Positions 7,821-16,262 of a stretch of DNA of 50,102 nucleotides are shown here, one piece after another (position 1 is the first letter of the stretch; each line of letters starts with the position of its first letter). Both the position numbers and the translations under genes were made by a program. This DNA comes from an uncultured Flammeovirgaceae bacterium (GTDB lineage: Bacteria; Bacteroidota; Bacteroidia; Cytophagales; Cyclobacteriaceae), in assembly GCA_937884755.1 (NCBI GenBank), contig CAKZYJ010000315.1, positions 1-50,102 of the forward strand. Reading direction: 5' to 3'. The notes under the pieces were generated by a model that saw nothing but the letters and a program-made list of their open reading frames with translations, did not search any database and was not told the origin of the DNA.

Positions 7821-10070
7821 CTATTCGTCGTGAATTTTCAGCTTTGCAAAGCTAAGCAATAGTGTCTTTTCTCCAAAATCATCAAATATAACTTTTGCTT
7901 TCCGGTTAGCCACCTGATTATCGATATTTTCAGCCCGGCCGAAACCAGACTTAGGATGCTCCACTTTCATACCGGGTGCTAACTGGCTGGTATCGCTCGG
8001 GGCAAAGTTAGCCGGAGCTTTATACGTACTTCGGTTGGTCGGAATCCGCTGACGATCGCGTTGAATACTTTTAAGTAGCACCCGGGCGTGGTTGGTATCT
8101 CCTACCGGCGAACGGGTTCCTAACTCTTTGTTTACCATCATGTAGGCCGGATCTATCTCTTCCAGAAAACGGCTAGGCTCACAATTCTTTAGTCGACCAA
8201 AGCGATAGCGCGTCAGCGCGTACGATAAAGTCAACCGTTTCATAGAACGAGTAATGGCTACGTAGAACAAGCGCCGCTCCTCTTCTAAATCCTGCCGGCT
8301 AGCCAGCATCATCTGAGAAGGAAACAGGTCTTCTTCCATTCCCACCACATATACGTAGGGAAACTCCAGTCCCTTCGCCATGTGGATAGTCATCAACGTA
8401 ACTTTATCCGGATCATCGTCTTTGTCCTGATCAGAAGAGGTGAGTAAAGCTACTTCCTGCAAAAACGCACTTAAACTTTTATCCTCTGCTTCGGGATCAT
8501 CCACGAACTCTTTAATAGCATTGAGCAATTCCTGTACGTTCTCGTAGCGGCTCAACCCTTCAATGGTTTTATCTTCGTACAGTTCGCGCAGTAGTCCCGA
8601 CCCTTTGGCAATATGCGAGGCTGCTTCAAAGGCATCTTTACGAGCCGCTTCTAGTTGAAAGCCCTTGATCATGTCAGTAAACTGACCCAAGGCATTACCT
8701 AAACGACCAGGAAATAGCTCCTCGGCTTTTTGAAGTACCTCCCACAAATCATATCCTCGTTCGTAGGCGGTAACAATTACTTTATCTACCGAAGTAGGTC
8801 CAATACCCCGCTTGGGTAAATTCACAATGCGACGAAAGGCCTGCTCATCATTCGCATTAATTGCGTAGCGCATATAGGCAATGAGGTCTTTAATCTCGCG
8901 GCGCTGGTAAAACGACAACCCCCCAACTACTTTATACTTAATATTACGCTTACGCAGTGCTTCTTCCATCGCCCGCGATTGACTATTGGTGCGGTACAGA
9001 ATCACAAAATCGCGGTAGCGGGAGTGTTCGTTGTTTTTGGTTTCGAAGATAGAATAGGCTACTAGCCGCCCTTCTTCCTGATCTGATGTGGCTTTGATGA
9101 CCTCTATCAGTTCACCTTGATCGTTGGCCGTCCAAATATGTTTTTTCAGTTGAGCTTTGTTGCGGGCAATTACCGAGTTAGCCGCGTTGATAATATTTTT
9201 GGTAGAACGGTAGTTTTGCTCCAGCTTAAATACCTGGGCTTCGGAAAAGTCCTTCTGGAAATTGAGAATATTCTGAATATCCGCCCCGCGGAAGGCGTAG
9301 ATACTTTGGGCATCGTCACCCACCACCGCAATATTCCGGCGTACCGCCGCTAACTTTTTCGTAATCAGATACTGAGAAACATTCGTATCCTGAAACTCAT
9401 CCACTAGTACGTAACGAAACCTTTGCTGATATTTATTGAGAACATCCAGATGTTCACGGAACAGCACATTGGTATTAAAGAGCAAATCATCAAAATCCAT
9501 AGCATCAGACTTGAAGCAGCGCTCGGCGTACATCCGGTATAATTTTGCCATATGCGGTTTAGCCGCTGCCTCATCTTCCGCCCGAATGGAGGGATTATCC
9601 TGATAGGAACGCCAGGAAATCAAACGGTTTTTGGCGCTGGAAATTCGGTTGAATACTACGTTGGGTTTATAAACTTTGTCATCCAACCCCTGCTCCTTCA
9701 CGATACTCTTTATCAGCGTCTTAGAATCATCGGTATCGTAAATAGTAAAGTTACGATTGTAGCCCAGCCGGTCAGCTTCGGCCCGAAGAATGCGGGCAAA
9801 CACCGAGTGAAAGGTACCCATCCAGAGATTACGAGCTTCGGTGCCCACTACCCGCTCAATGCGATCGCGCATCTCCTTGGCGGCTTTATTGGTAAAGGTA
9901 AGTGAGAGAATACTAAATGGGTCAACTTGCTTATGTTGTATTAAGTAGGCAATACGATAGGTAAGCACCCTAGTTTTTCCCGAGCCGGCTCCGGCAATAA
10001 TCAGGCTAGGCCCTTCGGTGTTTATGACCGCCTCGCGCTGCGGTTCGTTTAAACTGTCTAAATAATCCAT
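7821..10070 (-). CDS. uvrD: ATP-dependent 3'-5' DNA helicase, UvrD/PcrA family
   Basis: This SF1A helicase unwinds DNA in nucleotide excision and mismatch repair and clears RecA filaments. Ordered motifs are the Q motif LNEPQREAV (7-15), Walker A GAGSGKTR (27-34), TFTNKAAKEM, the Walker B/motif II DEFQDTN, motif III GDDAQSIYAFRGAD, motif IV EQNYRS, motif V VTLMTIHMAKGLEFPYV, and motif VI FYVAITRS. The C-terminal segment PGMKVEHPKSGFGRAENI is the PcrA/UvrD RNA-polymerase-interaction (Tudor-like) tail. The length of 749 aa is normal. UvrD and PcrA names are interchangeable here. It has its own upstream region of 289 nt shared with divergent rpsT. Confidence 0.95.
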   Translation of the reverse strand: MDYLDSLNEPQREAVINTEGPSLIIAGAGSGKTRVLTYRIAYLIQHKQVDPFSILSLTFTNKAAKEMRDRIERVVGTEARNLWMGTFHSVFARILRAEADRLGYNRNFTIYDTDDSKTLIKSIVKEQGLDDKVYKPNVVFNRISSAKNRLISWRSYQDNPSIRAEDEAAAKPHMAKLYRMYAERCFKSDAMDFDDLLFNTNVLFREHLDVLNKYQQRFRYVLVDEFQDTNVSQYLITKKLAAVRRNIAVVGDDAQSIYAFRGADIQNILNFQKDFSEAQVFKLEQNYRSTKNIINAANSVIARNKAQLKKHIWTANDQGELIEVIKATSDQEEGRLVAYSIFETKNNEHSRYRDFVILYRTNSQSRAMEEALRKRNIKYKVVGGLSFYQRREIKDLIAYMRYAINANDEQAFRRIVNLPKRGIGPTSVDKVIVTAYERGYDLWEVLQKAEELFPGRLGNALGQFTDMIKGFQLEAARKDAFEAASHIAKGSGLLRELYEDKTIEGLSRYENVQELLNAIKEFVDDPEAEDKSLSAFLQEVALLTSSDQDKDDDPDKVTLMTIHMAKGLEFPYVYVVGMEEDLFPSQMMLASRQDLEEERRLFYVAITRSMKRLTLSYALTRYRFGRLKNCEPSRFLEEIDPAYMMVNKELGTRSPVGDTNHARVLLKSIQRDRQRIPTNRSTYKAPANFAPSDTSQLAPGMKVEHPKSGFGRAENIDNQVANRKAKVIFDDFGEKTLLLSFAKLKIHDE

Positions 10071-10140
10071 ATACGGTCAGGCTTAGCTACGCAAGGTACA
10101 AAATGGAAATATGAAATGTGAGATATGAGATGAGAAATAT

Positions 10141-10236
10141 GGGCGGGGGCGAGGAGCGAGGGGCAGGGCGCTTGGCGAATTCAAAACTTATACTCTACTT
10201 CATACTCCTCACCCCTTGCTCCCGCCCCTAGCTCCC
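10141..10236. repeat. Imperfect inverted repeat, G-rich / C-rich arms
   Basis: A purine-rich arm (10141-10170, mostly G with interspersed A and C) is answered by a C-rich arm (10205-10236). The reverse complement of the second arm matches about 24 bases of the first with a few substitutions and one gap. The arms flank about 35 nt of AT-richer sequence. The element sits in the divergent uvrD-rpsT gap. It could fold as a long hairpin or be two opposed copies of a dispersed intergenic repeat. Confidence 0.55.
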
Positions 10237-10258
10237 AGCTATTAATCATCTCCTAGGA

Positions 10259-10289
10259 TTGGGTTATTTCAGAAATATTTATAAATTTG
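10259..10289 (+). promoter_or_regulatory. Candidate rpsT promoter
   Basis: TTG (10259-10261) and a perfect TAAATTTG (10282-10289) are spaced by 20 nt, a good match to the primary Bacteroidota promoter. About 70 nt of leader remain before the rpsT ATG, long enough for S20 autoregulation, although no specific structure was identified. Confidence 0.55.
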
Positions 10290-10359
10290 CACTCCTTTTA
10301 AACTAAAGCAGAAATTTTTCTGTTCTCACCAGCGAACAGAAGCAGATATACTAAAAATT

Positions 10360-10614
10360 ATGGCAAACCATCAGTCAGCACTTAAACGAATTCGTTCTAG
10401 CGAAACCCGGCGACTACGTAACCGCTATCAACTAAAGACTACCCGTACGTTCATTAAGCGTCTGGAAAATACTACCGACAAAGCTGAAGCCGAAAAGCTT
10501 TATCGCGATGTAGCCGGAATGATTGATAAGCTAGCCAAGAAGAATATTATCCATAAGAACAAAGCGGCTCACCAAAAGTCGCATCTGGCCAAACACGTGA
10601 ATCAATTATCTTAG
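10360..10614 (+). CDS. rpsT: 30S ribosomal protein S20
   Basis: S20 binds 16S rRNA early in small-subunit assembly. The protein is 84 aa, strongly basic and helical, and opens MANHQSALKRIRSSETRRLRN. The C-terminal half carries the family pattern KNIIHKNKAAHQKSHLAKHV. It is monocistronic: a promoter candidate lies upstream and a clear terminator 27 nt downstream. Confidence 0.97.
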   Translation: MANHQSALKRIRSSETRRLRNRYQLKTTRTFIKRLENTTDKAEAEKLYRDVAGMIDKLAKKNIIHKNKAAHQKSHLAKHVNQLS

Positions 10615-10640
10615 ATAATAGTACATCCATTATATATAAC

Positions 10641-10678
10641 AGCCTTACACTCCGCGAGCGTAAGGCTATTTTCTTTTT
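10641..10678 (+). terminator. Intrinsic terminator after rpsT
   Basis: The perfect 8-bp stem AGCCTTAC (10641-10648) / GTAAGGCT (10660-10667) is followed by ATTTTCTTTTT. Confidence 0.9.
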
Positions 10679-10732
10679 AAGAAATGGGGCAATATAATCG
10701 TTAGTGATTGATAATTTCATAATTCATACTTC

Positions 10733-10780
10733 TTGTCAACTTGAATATTTTTAGCTCGTTCATTTAAAACAAGTTGACAA
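10733..10780. promoter_or_regulatory. Exact 11-bp inverted repeat upstream of the porin
   Basis: TTGTCAACTTG (10733-10743) and CAAGTTGACAA (10770-10780) are exact reverse complements separated by 26 nt. They lie 84-131 nt before the porin ATG and beyond the rpsT terminator. It could be a two-site operator or an mRNA leader hairpin. The stem has no T-run, so it is not a terminator. Confidence 0.4.
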
Positions 10781-10863
10781 CCTTACATCACGAAAATTTA
10801 CTGTGTTTTGCTAGCGTTATAATACTCTTTCTTTTGCAGGCAAATCTTAAACATTCACTAGTC

Positions 10864-12201
10864 ATGCAAAAGAAATTAGCCGCCATCTGCATCGCTACTC
10901 TATGGAGTATATCCTCCCTTTGGGCTCAGGAAGAACAGCAGCAGGATTCCGAAGAACTGGATTTATTCGATCTCTCTTTGGAGGAGTTACTCGATATTAA
11001 GCTATACGACGACCGATTTATGTTGTACGGATTCATTAACGCCAACGTGGAGAAGGTTTTTAATGTACCATCAGTTAACGGTGAGGGTCAAACTATTACC
11101 GAATCAGAACCCCTCTCCTGGTCCCCGATCCAGAATTTCCATCTTTACGGTTCGGGTAACCTCTCCAAAAACATTGGAGTATTCTTCAACTTAGCGTATA
11201 ACGACAGGGCTATTGAAGTACGGGAAGCTTACGGTAACTTTAAGCTATCCAATGCCTGGCAGCTTCGGGTAGGTCAGATGTACCGTCGGTTTGGCCTGTA
11301 TAATGAAAGACTGGATCAGATACCTACCTTCGTGGGAATTGAGCCTCCTGAACTCTTCGATACTGACCACCTTTTCTTAACGCGTACTACCAATCTTATG
11401 CTGCACGGCGAACGTTTGCTAAGCCAGGGTAAGTTCACATACGCACTAACCAGCGGGCAGGCCGAAGGGGGTAGCCCTCAAGATATTATTCCACTGGGGT
11501 GGGACTTCCGCTACCAGTCGGACCGGAATGGTATTATCGTCGGTACCTCAGGTTACTCCTCGAGCATTAATGGCCAAAATGCTCTTTCTACCGTTGGCTT
11601 CGGCGAAGGACCGGCGATGGGTGGTATTCTGCCTTGGATGGACGGTGATCAGTTTGCTGTATTCGGCGGATTTGTTGAAAAGCGCATTAATCGGTTTTTA
11701 ATTCAGTCGGCCTACTGGCGTACCGAACATAGTGCTCTTCGTAATCCTGAGAATGTACTCACGATGGTTCGAGAAGCGGGTATTAATCAGACTCAGCGAG
11801 ATCGTTTTTTGGGAGCCAACGCTAGCACGCCAGATGCCGAACTAACTACCGATGATGTGATTACTAAAGCCAATTACGCTACCCATACGTTTTATACCCG
11901 CCTAAGCTACAGCTTTCAGTCGAATGTTGGCCAGTTTGTCCCTTACGTATTTTACGATGAACTCTCCAACCCCGAAGTGATCGCCAACAAAGCCTTCGGT
12001 GGAGATAATGAAGCAGGCATTACCGACGACGGACGATTTATCAAATTATCGATGGGAGTAGTGTATCGCCCGGTTAACAAAGTGGCTATTAAGCTGGATA
12101 TGAGTTCCCACACCCAGCAATTTAACGGTGAGCAAATCTCGTATCCGGAAGTACGGCTCGACTTCTCCTTCGGATTTGATGCCTTTGGCGGATTAGAATA
12201 A
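10864..12201 (+). CDS. Outer-membrane porin-like beta-barrel protein
   Basis: A signal peptide (MQKKLAAICIATLWSISSLW, cut after AQ) is followed by an acidic segment with SLEELLDIKL, a short motif also seen at the N-terminus of some TonB-dependent receptors. The remainder is a long run of alternating polar/aromatic strands (FMLYGFINANVEKVF, REAYGNFKLSNAWQLRVGQM, LDFSFGF at the end) as in phosphate/succinate-type porins. Substrate is unknown. The start is the ATG at 10864; an in-frame TTG at 10774 would add 30 residues that do not resemble a signal peptide start and run through the inverted repeat. Confidence 0.8.
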   Translation: MQKKLAAICIATLWSISSLWAQEEQQQDSEELDLFDLSLEELLDIKLYDDRFMLYGFINANVEKVFNVPSVNGEGQTITESEPLSWSPIQNFHLYGSGNLSKNIGVFFNLAYNDRAIEVREAYGNFKLSNAWQLRVGQMYRRFGLYNERLDQIPTFVGIEPPELFDTDHLFLTRTTNLMLHGERLLSQGKFTYALTSGQAEGGSPQDIIPLGWDFRYQSDRNGIIVGTSGYSSSINGQNALSTVGFGEGPAMGGILPWMDGDQFAVFGGFVEKRINRFLIQSAYWRTEHSALRNPENVLTMVREAGINQTQRDRFLGANASTPDAELTTDDVITKANYATHTFYTRLSYSFQSNVGQFVPYVFYDELSNPEVIANKAFGGDNEAGITDDGRFIKLSMGVVYRPVNKVAIKLDMSSHTQQFNGEQISYPEVRLDFSFGFDAFGGLE

Positions 12202-12219
12202 ATAACCAAACCCATGTAA

Positions 12220-12909
12220 ATGCTAAGAGAGCGAGGGATTTTAAGCTGGGCGGAAGAAGACCGCCCCCGGGAAAAATTACTACAAAAAGGCCGATCAGCT
12301 CTGACCGATGCAGAGCTGATCGCTATTTTAATTGGCTCGGGCACTCGCGATAAGAGTGCGGTAGATGTAGGTAAAAACATCTTACGCAGTGTAGATAATA
12401 ATTTGCATGAGTTAGCCAAGCTGTCGGTGCAGGACTTGAAAAAGTTTGAGGGAATTGGCGAGGCCAAAGCCATTAGTATTGTGAGTGCATTGGAGCTGGG
12501 GCGAAGACGCAAAGCCAGCGAGCCGGTAAAGCGAGAGAAGATTCTAAGCTCAGAAGATGCTTACCGCATTATGCAGCCCTACCTGCTCGATCAGCCGGTA
12601 GAACAGTTCTGGGTTATCTTGCTCAACCGCGCCAATATGGTGATTAAAACCCACTGTGTGAGCCAAGGCGGAGTAAGTGGCACCGTAGCTGACCCCAAAA
12701 CTATTTTTAAGGAAGCTTTAGAGAAACTGGCCAGTTCTATTGTGTTGGTGCATAACCACCCATCGGGCAACCTCAAACCCAGCGAAGCCGACTTGCATCT
12801 TACCCGTAAACTTAAAGAAGCCGGCAAGCATCTGGATTTACCCGTACTAGATCATATCATTTTCACCGATCAGAGTTACCTGAGCTTTGCCGATGAGGGT
12901 ATTTTGTAA
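12220..12909 (+). CDS. radC: RadC family JAB/MPN-domain protein
   Basis: The protein has an N-terminal UPF0758 region (REKLLQKGRSALTDAELIAILIGSGT), helix-hairpin-helix residues at about 65-90 (LKKFEGIGEAKAISIVSALELGR written in two halves) and a C-terminal JAB/MPN domain. The JAMM metal motif is intact: His178, His180 and Asp191 within HNHPSGNLKPSEAD. The length of 229 aa is standard. RadC is annotated as a DNA repair protein but its biochemical role is not settled; the E. coli radC102 phenotype was later traced to another gene. It starts 18 nt after the porin and could be co-transcribed. Confidence 0.95.
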   Translation: MLRERGILSWAEEDRPREKLLQKGRSALTDAELIAILIGSGTRDKSAVDVGKNILRSVDNNLHELAKLSVQDLKKFEGIGEAKAISIVSALELGRRRKASEPVKREKILSSEDAYRIMQPYLLDQPVEQFWVILLNRANMVIKTHCVSQGGVSGTVADPKTIFKEALEKLASSIVLVHNHPSGNLKPSEADLHLTRKLKEAGKHLDLPVLDHIIFTDQSYLSFADEGIL

Positions 12910-12929
12910 ATAGGATAGATACAATTAAT

Positions 12930-12955
12930 TTAGAGAGCACATTACTACTCTCTAA
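12930..12955 (+). promoter_or_regulatory. Hairpin that captures a start codon
   Basis: TTAGAGAG (12930-12937) is the exact reverse complement of CTCTCTAA (12948-12955). The last A of the stem is the first base of the ATG of the next gene. An mRNA hairpin here would partly cover the ribosome landing site. There is no T-run, so a terminator role for radC is unlikely. Confidence 0.4.
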
Positions 12956-13434
12956 TGGCTAAACAACTGCAATTTCCCTTACGAATTAGTACCCGTTCGC
13001 TAATAACCTTCAAGGTTCTCACTTTTATAGGTGTTTCTTTATACACAATAGGACTCGCTTGGCTCTTTTTTACTGATCCACAAGATGATTTATTAAAAAT
13101 AGTTGCGCTATTAGCTCAATGGGCATCAATCATCGTCTTATTAGTTGTTGCATTCATCAGATTTAAACGGTACCGTAACGTCATCTGGAATGACGAACAT
13201 CTGCTAGTAAAGGATAAACACGATATCATCATTCCGCTGAATGAAATACGAAAAGTAGAACTAAAAACGCTGAACGGAGTACACGAAGTGCATTTACTGG
13301 AAGAACATCCGTATTTAGGCGAATCATTCTTATTCCTTGGATCACTCAACTATTTTTTCCAGCATAAGAAAATAGATCTTATCATTCAAGCCTTGAATGA
13401 ACGTATTGCTCAAGCGAAACGGGAAGCGGCTTAG
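12955..13434 (+). CDS. Small two-helix membrane protein, PH-like C-terminus
   Basis: Two membrane segments (about residues 18-40 and 47-68, the second ILLVVAFIRF-like) are followed by a basic turn (KRYRN) and a cytosolic domain of about 85 residues. The domain has the strand pattern NDEHLLVKDKHDIIIPLNEIRKVELKTL and a C-terminal amphipathic helix, resembling bacterial PH-like domains. The family is not recognised with certainty and no function can be assigned. The ATG at 12955 is the only Met in the frame. The stop codon lies 7 bp from the convergent hydrolase gene. Confidence 0.7.
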   Translation: MAKQLQFPLRISTRSLITFKVLTFIGVSLYTIGLAWLFFTDPQDDLLKIVALLAQWASIIVLLVVAFIRFKRYRNVIWNDEHLLVKDKHDIIIPLNEIRKVELKTLNGVHEVHLLEEHPYLGESFLFLGSLNYFFQHKKIDLIIQALNERIAQAKREAA

Positions 13435-13441
13435 CAGGAGA

Positions 13442-14281
13442 TTACAAACGCTCTTTCAGAAAAGCTAAGGTTTTGTCGTAAGCATCTTTGGCGGCGTCTT
13501 TGTCATAACGGGCACCGCTGGGGTTAGCAAAGCCGTGGTCAGCCTCGTACATGTGTACTTCAATATCTTTGTCAGCCTCTTTCATTTGCTGCTCGAATTC
13601 TTCTACTACTTTCGGAGTAATGTAGCCGTCGTATTCAGCAAAAATGCCGAGTACATCAGTTTCAATCTCTTTTATTTCTTCCATCTCCTGTACGGGCATT
13701 CCGTAGTACATGACACAGCCCACTGCTTGTTCGTCGGCTAAGATAGTGGCTCGTAATGACCAGCCGCCCCCGAAGCACCAGCCAATAGTCGCAATTTCGG
13801 CATTGTCTCCAGCATGTTGAACAGCTCCGTTAATAATAGCGCTAGCTCGGTCGGTAGTTACTGACTGCATGTACTGCTGAGCCAATTCTCGGCTGGTGGC
13901 TACCTTACCGTCGTATATATCCAATGCCATCACGTGCACATTATCTAAGTCTTTGTGTAGTTTCTCCGCTTCTCGCTTAATGTGATCGTTTAGTCCCCAC
14001 CATTCGTGAATAACCAATAGGTACTGATTAGAATTTCCTTTGGCTTCTAAATAGTATGCTGTTCCTTCCTGCCCATCAGGTGTAGCAAAAGTGATTTCTT
14101 CTCCTTTGGCATTTTCATGAGTGTAAGAAACCAGATCGTGCTTCGCTCTAAAAGTCGGATCGTCGGCTAATGAGGCAAACAATTCAGTATTGTCGGCCAA
14201 ACCGCAAACGGTGATGCCTTCTTGTGCCCAAGTAGTTTGGCTAAGCAAGATTAAGGATAAGAGGAATGGTAAGAATTTCAT
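13442..14281 (-). CDS. Exported dienelactone-hydrolase-like enzyme
   Basis: This alpha/beta hydrolase carries a signal peptide (residues 1-20, TTWAQ), so it acts in the periplasm or outside. DLH features are present: HEWWGLNDH with Glu93, nucleophile Cys169 in GWCFGGGWS, Asp218 in AEYDGYITP and His249 in EADHGFANP. These form the Cys-Asp-His triad of dienelactone hydrolases. An export signal is unusual for the classical cytosolic chlorocatechol enzyme, and the true substrate is unknown. It is the third gene of a tight operon, starting 8 nt after the barrel gene. Confidence 0.88.
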   Translation of the reverse strand: MKFLPFLLSLILLSQTTWAQEGITVCGLADNTELFASLADDPTFRAKHDLVSYTHENAKGEEITFATPDGQEGTAYYLEAKGNSNQYLLVIHEWWGLNDHIKREAEKLHKDLDNVHVMALDIYDGKVATSRELAQQYMQSVTTDRASAIINGAVQHAGDNAEIATIGWCFGGGWSLRATILADEQAVGCVMYYGMPVQEMEEIKEIETDVLGIFAEYDGYITPKVVEEFEQQMKEADKDIEVHMYEADHGFANPSGARYDKDAAKDAYDKTLAFLKERL

Positions 14282-14289
14282 GCGATAAG

Positions 14290-15135
14290 TTAAAAAGTGT
14301 AGAACAAACCTACTCCGTAGTTAGGGTTGGCTAGTATTCGCCGCCCGAAAGCCGCAAACCCAGCATTAATGGTAACCCCGAAATTATCACGAATGTTGTA
14401 AGCCACCTCCGGGGTAATCGCCAAAAACTCCAGATTATTAGCAAAAATGCTATTACCTCCCCCACCTTCAGCATTTCCGTTCATAAACGATGCTACGCCA
14501 TAAAACCGAAGTTGAGTAATCCAGCGGTTGTTCCAAGAGCGACCGATCTCAAGTCCGTACCGAAATTCATCGGAGAAATCCCTAGTACGATTATTAAATC
14601 CGACCAGGGCCGTAGCGTAGAAATTCCCGAGAGAGCGACTTGCTTCTAGCGTAAGGAGTTGATTAAATTCTCCGTCACCGGTTTGCAATAGTCCAGTTTC
14701 CCCGCCTTCAGTTTCGCCCAGAGGCAAACCTAAGGTGAGACCTACCGCCAGCACCACCGGGCCGTTTTGTAACAGCCCATACTTGAGGCCAATATCCGTA
14801 TCCCCAATACTATTCACAGCGTCACCAGGATCAGACGGACGCCCCGAAGTATATTCTACTTCATTCAGCGTACTACGCACGAAAAAGGGAAAGTAAAGGG
14901 TGCCGGTAAGCCGATCCGTGAACCCATATTCTAAATAAGCACTGGTGGTATAAAGGCCAACGGTGGTAATATCCACAATTTCGCCGTCGGGCTGATAAAA
15001 GCGATTAGCAATGATAAAATTTTGCCCCAATTTGAAGTATCCCGATTTGAGGGGCTGTGTCCAACCTCCTCCGGCCAAGACCACCGACGGAATAACGAAT
15101 ACGCTAATAAGCAAAAATATGCGAATGGATTTCAT
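14290..15135 (-). CDS. Outer-membrane beta-barrel protein
   Basis: The 281-aa protein has a signal peptide ending VVLA and mature start GGGWTQPLKSGYFKLGQNF. Amphipathic strands rich in Gly and aromatics follow (SAYLEYGFTDRLTGTLYFPF, GDTDIGLKYGLLQNGPVVLA) and it ends in an aromatic residue (VGLFYTF), the usual C-terminal beta signal. The N-terminal pattern (GG-WTQPKGxGYxKL, then GDxxxGLKY) is that of a transporter/MetA-pathway-of-phenol-like barrel family. It lies between the DM13 protein (5 nt gap) and the hydrolase (8 nt gap) in one operon. Confidence 0.75.
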   Translation of the reverse strand: MKSIRIFLLISVFVIPSVVLAGGGWTQPLKSGYFKLGQNFIIANRFYQPDGEIVDITTVGLYTTSAYLEYGFTDRLTGTLYFPFFVRSTLNEVEYTSGRPSDPGDAVNSIGDTDIGLKYGLLQNGPVVLAVGLTLGLPLGETEGGETGLLQTGDGEFNQLLTLEASRSLGNFYATALVGFNNRTRDFSDEFRYGLEIGRSWNNRWITQLRFYGVASFMNGNAEGGGGNSIFANNLEFLAITPEVAYNIRDNFGVTINAGFAAFGRRILANPNYGVGLFYTF

Positions 15136-15140
15136 AGTTA

Positions 15141-16097
15141 CTATGCATCTAAATCGGCTAGGCCAAAAGTGATCCGGAAAGGTTTACAAAGAATAATGAT
15201 GTAGCGGTAAGTATCCAGCTCAATATTTTCGTTGATCTCACTAACATTGAAGGTTTGGGCTCCGCTTAGATTATCAGATATATCAGCAATTTCTACTCCT
15301 TCCGCAGCGACAGTAGCACCTGAGGTGCTGTTAGCTAGATACAAGAAGGTCCCCGCCGCAAATTCAGTTTCGAAATCATCACTGGTCGTGAGAATAAGTT
15401 CACCCTCTTCGTTCAGACTGAGAGCGCCCATTCCTTTGGCATCGTAACTACCAACCCCTTGAAAAGTACCGATGCGAGCAGTCGCCCCAACGATTACTGA
15501 GAAGGGAGCACTTTCTATATCATCTATCCGAGCTACTATTTCCGCTGATCCATTCCCAATAGCCGTCAACAGTCCGGCATCATCTACGGTCACCACATTT
15601 TCGTCGGAGCTTTGCCAGCTAAATAGCTGATCGGATATAATCTCGCCCGACACATTGCTGGCCATAGCAGTTAGTTGCAACGTTTCGCCAACGTCCAAAC
15701 TTGTACGCTCGGCCGTCACCGATATTTGAGCTACCTCCTCTTGGTTAGCCACCACGGTGAGTAGCCAGGGTTCGCTCGTAGAGTTCCCCACTAGGGCAGT
15801 GATACGAGTTTGCCCAGCAGTAATTGCCTCTACCGTACCTTGTGGACTTACGGAAGCCACGTCCGGATTGGAGCTGGCCCAGGTAAAGGATTCAGTTGGG
15901 ATAGTTTCGCCGCCAGTAGTCTGACGTTCGGCAGTTAGCATCAGGGTTTCACCCACCAGTAGCGAATTCTGCGCTGGAGACTGGATAATTACCGGAAAAA
16001 TATCGTTGGCATCATCTACCACATCGGTGCCAATACAACGAACAAGTAGGATAGGCAATAAAAGCCAGCTAAAGATATGATGTATTTTCAGCCTCAT
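15141..16097 (-). CDS. Surface protein with two BIG2 domains and a DM13 domain
   Basis: After a hydrophobic signal (residues 4-19, followed by RCIGTD; a lipoprotein Cys21 is possible although Arg at -1 is atypical) come two bacterial Ig-like BIG2 domains at about 40-115 and 124-204. Both have the signature VGETLxLTA and a WxSSxxxVxxV core. Residues 208-318 match DM13: a GTFQGVGSYDAKGMGAL start and a YRYIIILCKPFRITFGLADL end, with the conserved Cys304. DM13 is a proposed redox/electron-transfer domain. The start is ATG 16097; a TTG at 16124 would only add a non-signal stretch. It is the first gene of a three-gene operon. Confidence 0.8.
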   Translation of the reverse strand: MRLKIHHIFSWLLLPILLVRCIGTDVVDDANDIFPVIIQSPAQNSLLVGETLMLTAERQTTGGETIPTESFTWASSNPDVASVSPQGTVEAITAGQTRITALVGNSTSEPWLLTVVANQEEVAQISVTAERTSLDVGETLQLTAMASNVSGEIISDQLFSWQSSDENVVTVDDAGLLTAIGNGSAEIVARIDDIESAPFSVIVGATARIGTFQGVGSYDAKGMGALSLNEEGELILTTSDDFETEFAAGTFLYLANSTSGATVAAEGVEIADISDNLSGAQTFNVSEINENIELDTYRYIIILCKPFRITFGLADLDA

Positions 16098-16262
16098 TAC
16101 TCTGATTTTTTTAGAAAGATACAAGAGGGTATGCTAGGTAAAGGTAAGCTGACCGACAAAGCGTACCCCCCCTCTATAAACCTCAATATAAGGGTGATCT
16201 ATCACAAAAATCTAACCAAGTAGTGGATTCTGTTAATAAGTGAAATTTAGTCTTTGAGTGGC

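Noticed and set aside
10774-10863. Upstream TTG start for the porin
   Set aside because: It would place the inverted repeat inside the gene and put 30 extra residues before a perfect signal peptide.
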